Assembly: GCA_019426215.1 (NCBI GenBank)
Contig: CM033394.1
Span: forward strand, 47,428,423-47,492,422
Length of the DNA: 64,000 bases
Origin: Buddleja alternifolia
Lineage: Eukaryota > Streptophyta > Magnoliopsida > Lamiales > Scrophulariaceae
Direction: 5' to 3'
Made by a program: the position numbers and the translations under genes. The notes under the pieces are model-generated. The model had not been told where the DNA came from. It did not search any database and saw nothing but the letters and a program-made list of their open reading frames with translations. Below are positions 9,284 through 21,216 of this stretch, piece by piece (position 1 is the first letter of the stretch; each line of letters begins with the position of its first letter).

Positions 9284-12200
9284 TTATTCTTTGTAACACT
9301 TATCTCCATCACATATCCACCCTTCTGCAGAAGCCTTCTCTTCACCCTCTGATTCTTTTGCTTCGCCTTTCGTTTCCTTGCAATCGTCTTCCAAAGCACA
9401 CTTGGGGTGTAGATCAAAGTCACACTCCTCACAATAATACGACCAAACACGCCCTTCTTCATCACAACCGTCACAATTGAAAAACTGGCGTTTGGTGAGA
9501 ACAAGTTCATGATCATGAGATTCAACACTTGACTTCTTGGGCCATCCCTCCGCCATCTTCTCATACTCGGCTTCAATCTCCTTAATGCGTTCATTAGTAA
9601 AAGGATAAGCTTTTGCACCATGACACATTATAAGGTCTCCAGCTTCAGTTGAAACCGTTTTGCCACTTGGCCCGATGGCAACAACCGTTGGGATGCCACG
9701 GACCTTGAATAACTTGCTCAAAGATCCCTTTCTTGGGTCGCCAAAAGGGATTGCGAGCCATGGCATCTTTGAGAAGAATTCGTCGAAAGATGATTGGTCT
9801 CTGTCACTGGAGATGAATATCACTTCTAGTGAGTTGCCATTTTCTTTGATTTCATGATAAGATTGTGTTAGTTTGGGTAGGAAAGCTCGGCATGGGGGAC
9901 ACCAATGGGCGGAAAAGTAAAGCAATATGTTTTTTCCAACGAGATCGGATACCGGGACCTGAAATGAAAACATATTTCTGTTAGCACCATTGTTGTATTA
10001 GTGGGAACTGGGAACTGGGAACTGGGAACTTAAGTTGCATTTGGACTAAAGGATTTTATACAAGCAAAGAGTATGTAGCTAAGGATTTCAACTGACTTCA
10101 ATATCAAGTGGATTTCGATCCGTCTTAATGATGAAAAAATAGTTTGATGAAATGAACGCTAAAGGAATTGAAATTCAAAGTATATTGCATATGGATAATC
10201 ACATACACACCCCTACTTATTGGTAATTACCACGATCTCCAGAAGTTTTGCAAATTACCAAGACATCCCCTGTCAAATCCGACAACTCGAAAAATGGGGG
10301 GAGGGTGAAATTGTAATTGTAATCCGTTGACATGGGAAATTACGATAATTTCCCAAATCTCGGGGTATCTTCTAAAAATACGGTCTTATGCAAGGGATGT
10401 CTATGTAATTTACCCTATTTGTATATTATGGATTTGAAATCCTTAGCACAGTCAATCAATCCAAACGCAACCTTAATGTCATAGTTAAGGTAGGCAGGCT
10501 TACCTTGATGCCGTCTTTTCCAATAACAAAATCACAATCTTTTGACACCAAAATGGATTCAAGAGTTTGTGCTTCGCGTTTCGCCTTTTCCAACTGTTCA
10601 AGCTCTTTAAATTTCTCGGGCGTGAAAGGATAGGCCTTTGTGCCATGTTCCTCAATTGCTTCCGCAACATTAGAATGAAGAGTTTTCCCATCCGGCCCAA
10701 TTACAACCAGAGTCGGGAGGCTATTCAGCTCAAAATACCGAATGAGCTTCTCACAACATCTATCCTTTACGGGCAATGAAGACCATGGCATCTTTTCAAA
10801 CTCTTTTGTAAATGATGGTTCATCCTTATCAAGGGGTATCATCACAATCTCGAAATTCTCCCCCTTTTCTCTCAAGCTCTTATACACTTCGACGAGCTTT
10901 GGAGTAAAAGCAATGCATCCGTTGTACGTAACTGAAGCAAAATACAAGCCCACAGTCTTACCTTCCAACTCGGCAATAGATACCTTGTAAAAATAACGTA
11001 AAATAGATATCAAGAGATCAATAATATGTAAAGAATCGAACAATTACAATTCTATTCATCACACGTCTACAAATAAGCGAGATTCTTAGGGAGTCCGGCC
11101 TTCAGCTCTTGGCACAATCACATCCGACTGTGATTGTCACACGACCAGCAGTTCCAGAACCTTCTAAGAATAAACCGTATGATTAAGATTTACCTTTTTT
11201 CCATCTGATGTAATAACATAGTCCCGAGATTGGGACACTAATAATGATTTTAGTGATTGGTTCCTCTTAGCCTCTTCTTCTTGCTCTTTGAGTTTTTGAA
11301 TACGTTCGGGCGAAAAAGGGTATCCTTCCGCCCCGTATTCCCGGATAACAACTACTCCTTCATCAGTCAATATTTTTCCATTTTCATCAAGGAGTACAAG
11401 GTGGGGTATTCCATTGACTTTGAACGTCTCATCTAATCGCTCACGTGTCTTAGAGTCAGAAAACGGAACTGCAACCCAAGGCATCTTAGAGAAATACGCA
11501 TCAAACGCCTCGTTATCTTTGTCTGCTGAGAGAAATACAATCTCAAACTTGCTAAGTTGAAGGATTTCATTGTAGACCTCCACCAATTTAGGGGTAAACC
11601 GTTGGCAAGGACCGCACCACGACGCAGAGAAGTACAACCCGACTATCTTCCCCCTCAAACTATCAACTTGTACCTGCAAATTTTAGGGAAAATTACTAAA
11701 AACCCCCTAAAATAAATTTTTATATCCAAAAATCCCATAAAAATACTTTTCAATGTCAAAAACCCACTCTACAAACTATTCATTCCAAAAACCCCAAAAG
11801 TTAAGATTAAGAATTTTTTTTGACTAAACTACCCTTCATTTATTAAGTCAAGAATTGATCAATTGATCTTTTTTATCGATTTTTTTTTGTTTTAAAATTT
11901 CAAATTGTGAAGTTGAATAATGCAGATTTTTATTTTTAATATTAAATATTTTTATATAATTTATTTTCTATTGTACTATGATAATACTCTAAAAAAAAAA
12001 TTTTAATTTTTTAAAAAGATTAAAATTATAAAATTAGATTTAGTCAATTGTCAATATAAATTTTCTAAATATATAAATTTATATATCAAACGACAATTAT
12101 TTGAATTTTTTGTCTAGAAGGCTAAGGACAATTAAGTCTTTAAATTTATTAATCCTAGATTTTGGGCTTTTTGGGATGAAAAGTTGATGACATAGGTTTT

Positions 12201-13102
12201 TTGGATTGAAAAATTTTATCAAGGGTTTTTTGGATATAAAAATTTATTTTAGGGGGTTTCTTAGTAATTTTCCCCAAATTTTAATGTCTTTTTTTTCCAC
12301 ACACACACCCCTTGAATAAGGAAAACTGCTATCTGCTTTCTTTTTATATATACTAGTATGTGTCTGCTGAGTAAAGAAAAAATTTAATAAAACATTCATT
12401 AATATATCAGCATTTTATGTGAGGTTTTGTAAATAAATAGAAATGAATTGAACAAAATAGTAAAAATTTGGGGTGAAAAAAAAGAAAAAAGAAAATATTA
12501 CATAGGAGAGAGAGTGGGTGAGAGAGAAATGCAGAAGAAGTTGAGGGTTGATTGGAAAAAAATTATCCAAAAAATACTTTTAAATTGAGGGTAATTTAGT
12601 CACGACACTTCAAAATACATCAAAAATAGTTACTCTAGGATAGGATGTTGGTGCTTAGTTGGCAGACCAAATTAAGAGCAAAAATTCCAGATTTTTCCCA
12701 ATATACCAATAAAAGATCCCAATGTATAGAACTCAAAAAACAGATATATCTAACATGCTGTATGTATATATTCCTGAGATCCATCCATTTTTTAACTAAA
12801 TTTACTCAGCCAGTATCATAAACATCATCAAAAACTCAAATCTTTTACACAGTTTCGGTCAAAACCCAGAAATCAAAACTAACCAAACGACTCCGAATAG
12901 AAAACAATCTCATTCATAAATACTTCAAATCAAGAACATAACAAAATCGATCAGCATAAGAACTATAAAACAATACCTGATTTCCATCGTTGCGCACAAG
13001 AAAATCCCTGTTTTGAGAGCACAAAATGGAATTAAGATCATATTTTGCATCCTCATTAGTGTTCTGCAGCTCAACATTTTGTGGGTTCTCCATTTTTTTC
13101 AA
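9284..13102 (-). CDS. NRX1: Nucleoredoxin 1-like protein, tandem copy B (four exons)
   Basis: Exons on the minus strand: 13102-12977, 11673-11194, 10983-10504 and 9958-9284. Lengths equal those of copy A exactly (126, 480, 480, 675 nt) and give 586 residues. The domain plan is the same: thioredoxin domain 1 with WCGPC, a degenerate domain 2 ([10 protein letters not shown]), domain 3 with WCPPC, then a Cys/His DC1-like finger. The frame is intact and the differences from copy A are scattered substitutions (for example CGEEG to CDEEG in the finger and CCKE to CYKE at the end). This suggests a recent duplication with both copies still under constraint. Promoter sequence is duplicated too, including the TATA-like box at 13181-13189, so both copies may be expressed. 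Confidence 0.95.
10194..10420. mobile_element. Copy of the 'aattac-acacaccc' repeat in NRX1-B intron 3
   Basis: Same element and position as at 2356-2592 in NRX1-A, with small indels. It therefore inserted before the segmental duplication. Confidence 0.5.
11686..12274. mobile_element. Mutator-like MITE in NRX1-B intron 1 (duplicated with the gene)
   Basis: Counterpart of 3859-4469, flanked by CAAATTTTA at 11677-11685 and 12275-12283. It has several deletions relative to copy A. Both genes carry it at the same site, so the insertion is older than the duplication. Confidence 0.85.
12355..12665. other. Copy-B-specific sequence in NRX1-B intron 1
   Basis: After 'ctttctttttatatata' the two copies diverge abruptly. 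They rejoin at 'accaaattaagagcaaaa'. Copy B has about 310 bp here (ctagtatgtgtctgctgag ... ggtgcttagttggcag), where copy A has about 110 bp of different sequence. I see no clear inverted ends or target duplication. It may be an insertion, a replacement or differential loss. Confidence 0.5.
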
Positions 13103-15822
13103 CGAAAAATCTGAAATTTTTAGCTGAGATTAAGGTTAAGGAATCACTCTTTAGTAGGCTATTTTGGTGTAGAGGGCTGTTTATTTATATTTATAAGGGT
13201 AATTTATTGGCACATTGCGCCCTTGAATTACCACCTTTTCGTACTTTGCACCTTTATTTTTGATTTTTGAAATTTTATACCTCGAATTGTATATAGTTTG
13301 GTATTTTGCACCATGAAGTGAATTTACATCATTTAATTCACTGAAAAAAAGGAATTCACTCAGTTTCGGGAGGGTATGATTGTAAATACAAAGAGGTAAA
13401 AGTGTACACACAAAAAAATGTGGAAATCTTAAAAGTCCGAAAGCAAAAATTGTACCATAAAAAGACGTTGGAATCTGTAGAAATTCTCTCGGTTCTAGGA
13501 CTTGCCAACTAACTAAAATCTCTAGAATCATATCTTCAACCATTGGAGAATCTCCATCATCGACTTCAAGCCTCGATATCCCTACCATTACAAAAAAGTT
13601 TCTTCAAGAATTGTAGTGGATTTTTAATTTATTGACTAACCCTAGAGTTGAGATGACTTCTATAAATTTTTACATTTGTATAGTACAATTTTCGCCTTTG
13701 AAATTTATAGATTTTCACATTTTTATGGTATAATTTTTGTTTTTGAAATTTATAGATTTTAAGAGTTTTTTTTTATCTCGTTACAATTATGCTTTCTTTG
13801 AATTTATAATATTATCCTTTAAAATTGAGTGAACTCATTTTTCAACGAGTTAGATGGTGTAGATTCGTTTTAGGGTGCAAAATGTCAATATATATACAAT
13901 TCAAGGGTGTAAAGTGCCAACAATCGAACTCAAAGGTGTGTTGTGCCAAAAAATGACAATTTAAGGGTGTAATCTGTCAATTACCCTGTTTGTGAAAATA
14001 CAAAAGTGATTGATTATTTGAGATGACTCATTGTAGAGTCGATAGCATCTAAAAAAATAAGTACAAAGATTGCTTAATCGTTGATGCTATTGTGAATGGA
14101 GAAGTCAATCAATCTGGACCGTCCATATTCATTGCTTTGGCATTGCACGGTCATGATGCTTCTATTTCGTCTTGTTTGGTCTTTCTTTATTAATTTGTGG
14201 AAGTTTCCTGGTTTGTTTCTTAGGCAGTAAGTTATTGGTTGGAAAATTCCTATTTTCCCCTTTTTATCCCATTCTTTGCATTGAGGAAAAAGAGAGCATA
14301 TTATGTGAATAAATAAATAGAAGAAGATAACTGCATGAAAAATATGTATAAACGAGAATAGATCTTTATGGTAGTTAAAGTGATTAAGATAAGTATTTAG
14401 CAAATGAAAAAAGTGATTAAGATTACTTTATCATCTTTCTCATATTTTAAATGGAGAAAAAAAATGACTACTATTATTATTTTGAATTCGAAACGAAGGG
14501 GTATATCCTGACCCAACAAACTCGGTCGATAAATTTTTAATCATGGATCACACAAATCTATAAAATTCCAAATAAAGAGAGGAAAATCATAACTTGTGAC
14601 AACTGAAATTGAACTCAAGTTCTCTCACATGAAAGTGAAAGTTGATACCACTAAACTAACAAGTTTTATCTTTATTATTATTATTTATTTATTTTATTTA
14701 TTATTATTTTCTAATTGGGTTCAATTGGATTTTCCCAATCAGAATAGGGCCATACCCATGAGGATTAATTTTTATTAGTTGGGCTTGAATTAAGTCCAAC
14801 AAAGATAATGAGATTATCTTATCGAACTTGGGCCAGTCCAACAACAACATTATTATTAAAGATGAATGTTATATTATGAAGCCCACTTAGGAAAAATTAC
14901 CAAACACTATTGGTGATTTTAAAGTGATTTTTAGGGAGTTTTGGGATTTTAAATTCGTTATAATTGCAATATTTATCTAGATTTTACTCTATGTAGATTC
15001 CATAATATATATGGTTTTCGATTGTTTAGAGAATCTGAGTTCCGAGTGCTTCTGAAAATAATTGAGGTGTTTATGGCATATTCCAAGACTATACATTGAA
15101 TATGAGATTAAATAATGTTAGCACTTTATGGATTTGGCCTAATAACCACAAATAATATATACCAAAGAAAGAAAGAAGAAAAAAGAAAAAAGATTTTGAG
15201 TTCACATCAATTGGAACGTGAGGAATGTAAATCAAAGGAACCCCATTTTTTCAAATATCACGGAAAGTGAGGATTATTTGTTTAGGATATTTAATCATCG
15301 ACATATATGATGAAATGTATAACGAATTAATTTAGCATATATATAAATGTTATATATATATATATATATATATAAATGTTTCATCTACCGAGGTTATATA
15401 TATAAATGTTGTAATTATGTAATTATTATTATTTTGTAATCATTGGAGGGCATTGAGCCCACCCATAACCAACACAGTTCAACTTTGCAAAAAGCAAAGC
15501 ATAAATGCGCAAATCAAGCAAGCAACCAAAGAGTGTCATCAATTAGGCCATCGCATATATAGTTCATTATGCTTTACATTATATTGTTCGAATATACACC
15601 TGTCATGATTCACACTCAAGAATACATATAGATACATGTATATATAGATATTATGTCTTTAATGTAGATATATACAATTATCCTATTACAAATGAAAGGC
15701 ACGATCCCAAAGTCTATTTTATCAATCGAGCTATAGAATCCAACTTCACGCCTTAATATTTCTCTTGGTCAACTTGGATCCACCAATTATATATGATTCT
15801 ATTTGTCTACGAGGGTCGGAGC
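13103..15822. other. 5' flank of NRX1-B and adjoining spacer, no gene
   Basis: 13103-14690 duplicates the copy A flank. 14691-15822 is unique, AT-rich, with a (TA)n tract at 15350-15375. No ORF has recognisable content. The 135-codon minus-strand ORF at 13181-13588 and the 109-codon ORF at 14074-14403 have no domain, and only parts of them are preserved in copy A, so I treat them as chance. Confidence 0.6.
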
Positions 15823-16273
15823 CAGTGGCGTATCTAGGATTTTTTGTCAGCGGGGGCACCCAGAATTTTACTCGAGGGGCGAGATTGTTGTAATATAGAT
15901 ATACAATTTGTTAAGGGTCCCCCCACGGTACAATACGCTATATTTATGGGAGAAAATATAATAAGGAATTAGGTTCAATTACAACTTTTGACATAATTTA
16001 TACTTTTTTATTATAGCCAGGATTTTGAATTTTGGGTGGGGGAACTCAAAATAAAGGGAGAAAATGCGATATTTTTAGATATTGAGGGAGCAAAATTCAA
16101 ATAGAAAAAAATTTATAAGGTAAAAAGATGATTTTCAAAATTGAGGGGGCATTGGATAATTTGAATGCGGGCATTTATGTAATTTTCAAACTAAAATTAA
16201 AAAATCTATATATTAAAAAAAAAAAATCCAGTGGGGGCACTGCCCCCGTCAAGTATACATAGATCCACCCGTG
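15823..16273. mobile_element. hAT-like non-autonomous element, perfect 8 bp target duplication
   Basis: Flanked by GTCGGAGC on both sides (15815-15822 and 16274-16281). The left end reads CAGTGGCGTATCTAGG and the right end in reverse complement CACGGGTGGATCTATG, followed on both sides by a '(a/g)cgggggca(c/g)' block. An 8 bp TSD with CA(G/C) ends fits hAT. The interior is AT-rich and non-coding. Degraded relatives with 'gggggcactgcccc' or 'caggggcagaaccac' words occur near 16480-16610, 55631-55819 and 57240-57425. Confidence 0.8.
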
Positions 16274-17755
16274 GTCGGAGCTACACATAGTGAAGTTATA
16301 GATATCAATCAAGTCCATAATCCTCGAATAAGGTAACCATCAAGTGTCATTTATAGGTTCAGGTTCATGTAGCCAAAATTGGGTCCATGCACACGTGTCA
16401 TCTTCCACATCCAAATGTCACGTATTTAGGAAAGAAGTCAGTCATGAATTTTGGTCTAAAGAAAATAGGGCAACGCCTGATATTTTTAGACTTTCAAGGA
16501 ACGAGAATTCAAATATAAAAAATTTATAGAGTAAATTTTTTTTTTTTTTCAAAGTTGAGGGGAGGCGGGTGCCACCACCAGCCCCAATTGGCTCGGTCCC
16601 TACACGTATTGGTAGGTTGTTCATGAAGAAAGGTTGAAGTTGGTCGACCTTAAGACTTATTATGGGACTGAACCCCTAGCTAAGGCTAGTTTTCTCAGGG
16701 TCGAGCTCTATAATGACATGGCAGAGACGCGGGTCTAGGACCGATTTTGGGAGGGATTTTGGTCTAGTGGGAAAGGTATTTTACCGCATATCGGTCTTTA
16801 TCAGTATCGATTCTTAAATATTAGTAAGAGCTTCATTTAACTAATAGATTCTAAAAAATTATCTATATATATATATAAATAATATATATATATTTATATA
16901 TGTATATATATTCCAAAAAAATGCTTTAATAAGAATATGTATGTAGCACCAGGGTGTTAGCTCGAGTGGCACCGCTCTATCTCTTTAAAGAGAATCCAGA
17001 CTTTTTTTTTTAATTCAAGAGGAAAGAGATACCCTACATTTCTAGCTCGATAAACCAAGGTTGATAGTTATAATCCTAAGCCATAAAGACTCTAAAAAAT
17101 CCAAACTTTGATCTCGATTTTTTACCCCTTCACCAAAAGAATATCTCTATAAATGCTCATACATATATTGCAGGCTCCTGCAATGATTAATTCAACAATT
17201 GCTAAATCAAACAATAAAGTAAAAGCATTACACACTTTCATAGATCAATGTGACATTCAAAGTAGCCAAATTCCTTTTCTTTCTCTCATTCCACAAGGCA
17301 AACAAACACCCTTCTCCTGCAGCAAACGACACAAAGAATAACTTTATACTTGTCTCTTTATTAAAGAAAAACCCTACTTTTTTTTAATTTAAATAAAAAA
17401 AATCCCCTATTATTCCAACATTTGCACAAGATCAGTGCTATGTACAACTCATTTTTCGCCTCCTCTTAATTTGGTATAAATCATTGCAATTGATTGATTT
17501 GATGAATTTAATACATTAATACTAAGGGAAAGTGAAAAATCGATAATATAAAATCAGTCGTACTATACAACATTACCTTTTACATAATACCATCTCACCA
17601 ATGGGCAATTAATTTTCATTCCATTCCTCCCTTTCTTCACGCAAACTTTGCCTTTATCACCACTCAAAGAACAATTATTTCTTCTTCTAGCCAATCAACA
17701 CCAAATTTCTAGCCAATTTCCATCCAACCCTAAGAAGAAAACAAAATAACAAAAA
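16274..17755. other. Non-coding spacer with repeat debris
   Basis: Contains a remnant similar to the preceding hAT element (16480-16610), a (TA)n tract at about 16865-16910, and a possible diverged SINE (16950-17070; A-box-like 'tagctcgagtgg'). No supported gene. The last 200 bases would be the promoter and leader of the following gene; no clear TATA box stands out. Confidence 0.5.
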
Positions 17756-18163
17756 ATGTCACAACCTGTTGAGATGTATCCTAATCCTGTAACAAGACAG
17801 CCCATTAATTCCTCCCACAATGACGGTTCATTTGGACCTGTGTTCATAGTCTTGGCCGTGATCTTCGTGATATCGGTGGTGGCTTGTGTTCTCGGACGGC
17901 TGTGCAACCGGCGGCACCACCGTGTCAAGGAGGCGCACCACCACCGCCCTAAGCCCAGCAAGCATAACCCTAGCTTAGGCCCTAAAGAGTGGGAATCTAG
18001 GCAACAAAACTTCAACATGAGAGATCATGGCGACATCGAATTCGGATTCGATAAGAGAAACCCTTCTGCTAAAGTGGTTAACAATGGTGGAGGAAAGATC
18101 AAACCAGTTGATCGTCATACTGGTGGATATAGACCAGAAGTTAGATTTGCAAATAATGTGTAG
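17756..18163 (+). CDS. Small single-pass membrane protein, plant-specific, function unknown
   Basis: Intact single-exon ORF of 135 residues with a good plant start context (aaaaaATGtc). The N-terminal 27 residues are polar (MSQPVEMYPNPVTRQP). One hydrophobic segment follows at about residues 28-50 (PVFIVLAVIFVISVVACVLGRLC), then a strongly basic His/Arg stretch (NRRHHRVKEAHHHRPKPSK) and a polar C-terminus. The positive charges right after the helix suggest the long tail faces the cytosol. It resembles short uncharacterised plant 'transmembrane proteins', but I cannot name a family. GC content is clearly higher than its surroundings, which supports it being real. Confidence 0.75.
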   Translation: MSQPVEMYPNPVTRQPINSSHNDGSFGPVFIVLAVIFVISVVACVLGRLCNRRHHRVKEAHHHRPKPSKHNPSLGPKEWESRQQNFNMRDHGDIEFGFDKRNPSAKVVNNGGGKIKPVDRHTGGYRPEVRFANNV

Positions 18164-19605
18164 GGTTGGTGATGTGCATGGTGCATGGTGGATAGAGGAT
18201 CTCCCTCAAGGGTATACATTTAGTGGTAGTACTTTATTTATTTTTATATTTAATATATATATATATATATTTTGGATTTATGTAAGTTGAAAATGTTCTA
18301 ATTAATTTGGTAGCTTTTGGTGGAAGTTATGGTTCATTTGCAAATTATTTGTGAATTTAAGGTGTTTAATTTGGTGTAGAAAGGTGTTGTAATTAAGGGA
18401 CTAAATAATTGTTATCTCTTGATCAAGAGTCTGTTCTTGATTTGCCCCGTTTGCACATATGGCTTTGTTTCTGATTTTGAACGTTTGCAGTAATGATATA
18501 TAGCTCGTTTCCTTAAAAAAAGAAAGAGAGAGACTAATTGTTATTTCTGCTACAAATTTATTGTGCTTTGTAAATTTTCGTGAATTAACTATCTTTTGTA
18601 TTTAATTTCTTGATGGTAAATATTTGTGTAATTAAATATAGTAAAAAAAAAAATCGAACAAATATGTTAAATGAATAAGGTTATTTTTTGACATATTGAT
18701 ATTTAAATTTACACGAGATCAGAATTTGAAAAATGCTATATATACACCACAAAAATTAACACGAATTGAATTTCAAAGAGAAACAAAATTTTCGTAAGTT
18801 AGTATTGTAAGAGCTCAAAGATTCAAAAATCTTGTAACTAAGCTATTTTTTACCTTCTCAGAATTGCTCATGCAATCCTTTCAATTCCTAGACTAGAATT
18901 TTCGATCTTGTGACAGAAATTTGCCTATCTACAGAATTGAGTCATTAATTAATTATTAATTTTGAAAATGCACTTCATATCATTATCATCAGTCATCACC
19001 ATTATTAACAAAGAAATCATACAATAAAACTAAATAAAATGTAATCTCGAAATATACTTACCTTTCACATCAAGCTCGTCACTTTTTATGTTTTCAAATA
19101 TTAGTAATTAATTACGCTTGTGCTTGTATTGAGTCGTATCTACTGTTATTCGACGAGCTCGTCAATTTGATTCTAACAAAGTGCATATAGGTTTGAACCC
19201 ATGTATAGTGGAGAATTAGTTCAAACTACCGTGCGCTTTATTTGGGTCGAGGTGATGGGCTCCTTATGACTCAATAATATTTCGATCAAGAAAACTTTAA
19301 TTCATGGGGTCAAGGTGATCAAGAAAGTTCTCCCAATCGAAATATTTGAATTGAGTCATAATTGTTGGTTATTAAAGAAGTCCATCACCTTGACCCATGT
19401 GTTGCTACATTGATCGTCCGTCTCAAACTTCTTTTCGCCAAAAGAACAATATGCCATAGTGCATAGTGCAAGGAAAGCCCACTACGGCTCAAGACCCATT
19501 GGCAATTCTTGCAGCATTTTTGGAATCAAATGGGCCGATTCGAAAGGGAAATGGGTAATGTTATTAAACCACATGAACCCATAAACATGAAAGAGTGTTA
19601 TATTC
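18164..19605. other. Intergenic, includes a foldback
   Basis: 3' flank of the small membrane protein gene, then AT-rich spacer. Between about 19232 and 19405 the sequence folds back: 'gtcgaggtgatgggctcc...tatgactcaa' on the left matches the reverse complement of 'ttgagtcataa...aagtccatcaccttgac' on the right. No ORF of interest. Confidence 0.5.
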
Positions 19606-19614
19606 AATCATTAG

Positions 19615-19784
19615 TGGTAAGCAGCTCGGTTCCGCTTAAACAAGGTCTCGGGTTCGAGACCTTGTGAATGCAGAAAACCTCCGTTGGGAGACTCACCCAC
19701 CACTGGCAGGTGTGGGACCCAGGTCGGATCCGGATATAGTCGGGGCAAAGCTCCGGTGAACCGGGTGGAAAACCAAAAAAAATA
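19615..19784 (+). mobile_element. tRNA-derived SINE with 9 bp target duplication
   Basis: The head 'tggtaagcagctcgg' resembles a Pol III A box. A perfect B box, GGTTCGAGACC, lies at 19651-19661. The body ends in 'ccgggtggaaaacc' plus an A-rich tail. The 9 bp direct repeat AATCATTAG flanks it (19606-19614 and 19785-19793). About 170 bp long, typical of plant SINEs. A poly-T run of about 18 follows the right duplication. Confidence 0.8.
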
Positions 19785-20013
19785 AATCATTAGTTTTTTT
19801 TTTTTTTTTTTGGTAAGAAAACAGTCATTAGTTCAATTGTGTTTGTTACCAACTTTGATATTCTTTATTTAATATTAAATTTTTTCAACCCTTATGATGA
19901 ACGCTACTTAATTGGAGATACTCAAACATGTTCCCATATGTACCAATCAATTACGTGACAAGTAAACCATAAGGAAGTTTTTGAAAATGCGTCGCACTTT
20001 TGGTGGCTTCTGC

Positions 20014-20345
20014 TAGGGGTGTATGAGCCGAGCTTGAGCCGAACCTGATCAAAATTCTCAGCTCGAGCTCGACAAGCCTAAAAAAAATGAGCTCAAGCTT
20101 GAATTCAGAAAAAATAAAAAATAATTTTTTAATTGATATATATTATTAATATATATAATTAAATATAATCATTTATATATTAAATATATCATTATTTATA
20201 TATTAGAAATAAATAAATATTATATTTTATATATTTTAATAGAAAAATTAATAAAATATTATTTTTTATTCAGACTCGCGAGCCTTCGAACAGGCATTTT
20301 TGAGCTCGAGCTTTTTTCGAGCCGGCTCGACTCGTTGGTCCCCTA
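20014..20345. mobile_element. GAGCTC-rich hAT-type MITE, member 1
   Basis: Ends TAGGGG...CCCCTA, flanked by 8 bp duplications differing at one base (GCTTCTGC 20006-20013; GTTTCTGC 20346-20353). Both sub-terminal regions consist of GAGC/GCTCGA words, and the centre is AT-rich. Same family as 53124-53502. Older than that copy, judging by decayed TIRs. Confidence 0.7.
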
Positions 20346-21199
20346 GTTTCTGCATGGCTAGAGATGAAATAAGTTGAAATAAAAATGGTCATTTAAGAGT
20401 ATGAGAGAATTCAAGCTACAAGGCAATCCCCAATCATTTTTAGGTAAAAAAACATTTTTGATCCCAACTTATATCGGCCGGAGCACTTTGATACATAATC
20501 CATTTTTTTGAAGAAACTTTGATACATAATCTATTGACTTCTATACCTGAGACCTCCACTTTTGTAAATTGTGACAAGTAAGTCCATTTGATGAACAATT
20601 TGACTTAGATTGTGCACCAAACTATTTATACATTGCATGATATGTGCATTTTAAATCTTATCCTATGGCAGCACCCGACTATCTATACATTGCTTGATAT
20701 CTGTATTTTGGTACACAATCTAAGTCATGCTTAAGGCATGTGACAAACTTTTCGGAGGAAATATTTTAAATTATTCTTTCAATGGACTTACTTGTCACAA
20801 TTTATAAAGGTTCGTACTCGAATGTAAAAGTTAATGGATTATATACTAAAGTCTCAAATCGACATAAATTGGAGCCGGAAATGCTTTTTACCCATCAATT
20901 TAAAGATTAGATTCATGTAAAATTAATTGTACATAAATATCTACAATTTTGTCGAGACTCAGAGCTCTAGAATATATTGATAGTGATAGTGATGATATTG
21001 ATATTGATACCGCACAATATTCTGATTCTAAATCGATGGAGCTAATTATCTTGGTACACCCTAATTTCATGATATTAGTTAAATTTAAATGAATTAATCA
21101 AGACTTGATGGTGTGAAAGCACTTAATTTAGGGATCAAATGTTACAATAAGGTGGGATCAAATAGTACTTAATTTATACAAAAAAAAAACTTTAGTTTT
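20346..21199. other. Intergenic, no gene
   Basis: AT-rich. An imperfect inverted similarity joins 20465-20620 and 20690-20895 (words such as 'gatacataatc', 'cacttttgtaaattgtgacaag' and 'cttgtcacaatttataaagg'). Probably an old foldback element. No ORF. Confidence 0.4.
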
Positions 21200-21216
21200 G
21201 GAGTAACACATTGAAT

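Larger units (their letters stand above)
8826..14690. repeat. Tandem segmental duplication, copy B (carries nucleoredoxin gene B)
   Basis: Collinear with 509-7140, from 'aagaatgat' through the gene and 5' flank to the SINE and ATT/TTA microsatellite region near 14690. It lacks the two insertions seen in copy A. It carries its own replacement in intron 1 (about 12355-12665, where copy A has about 110 unrelated bases). The sequence after 14690 does not match the spacer after copy A. Confidence 0.9.

Noticed and set aside
13181..13588. 135-codon minus-strand ORF upstream of NRX1-B
   Set aside because: Overlaps the promoter; frame is not maintained in the duplicate sequence of copy A; no domain.
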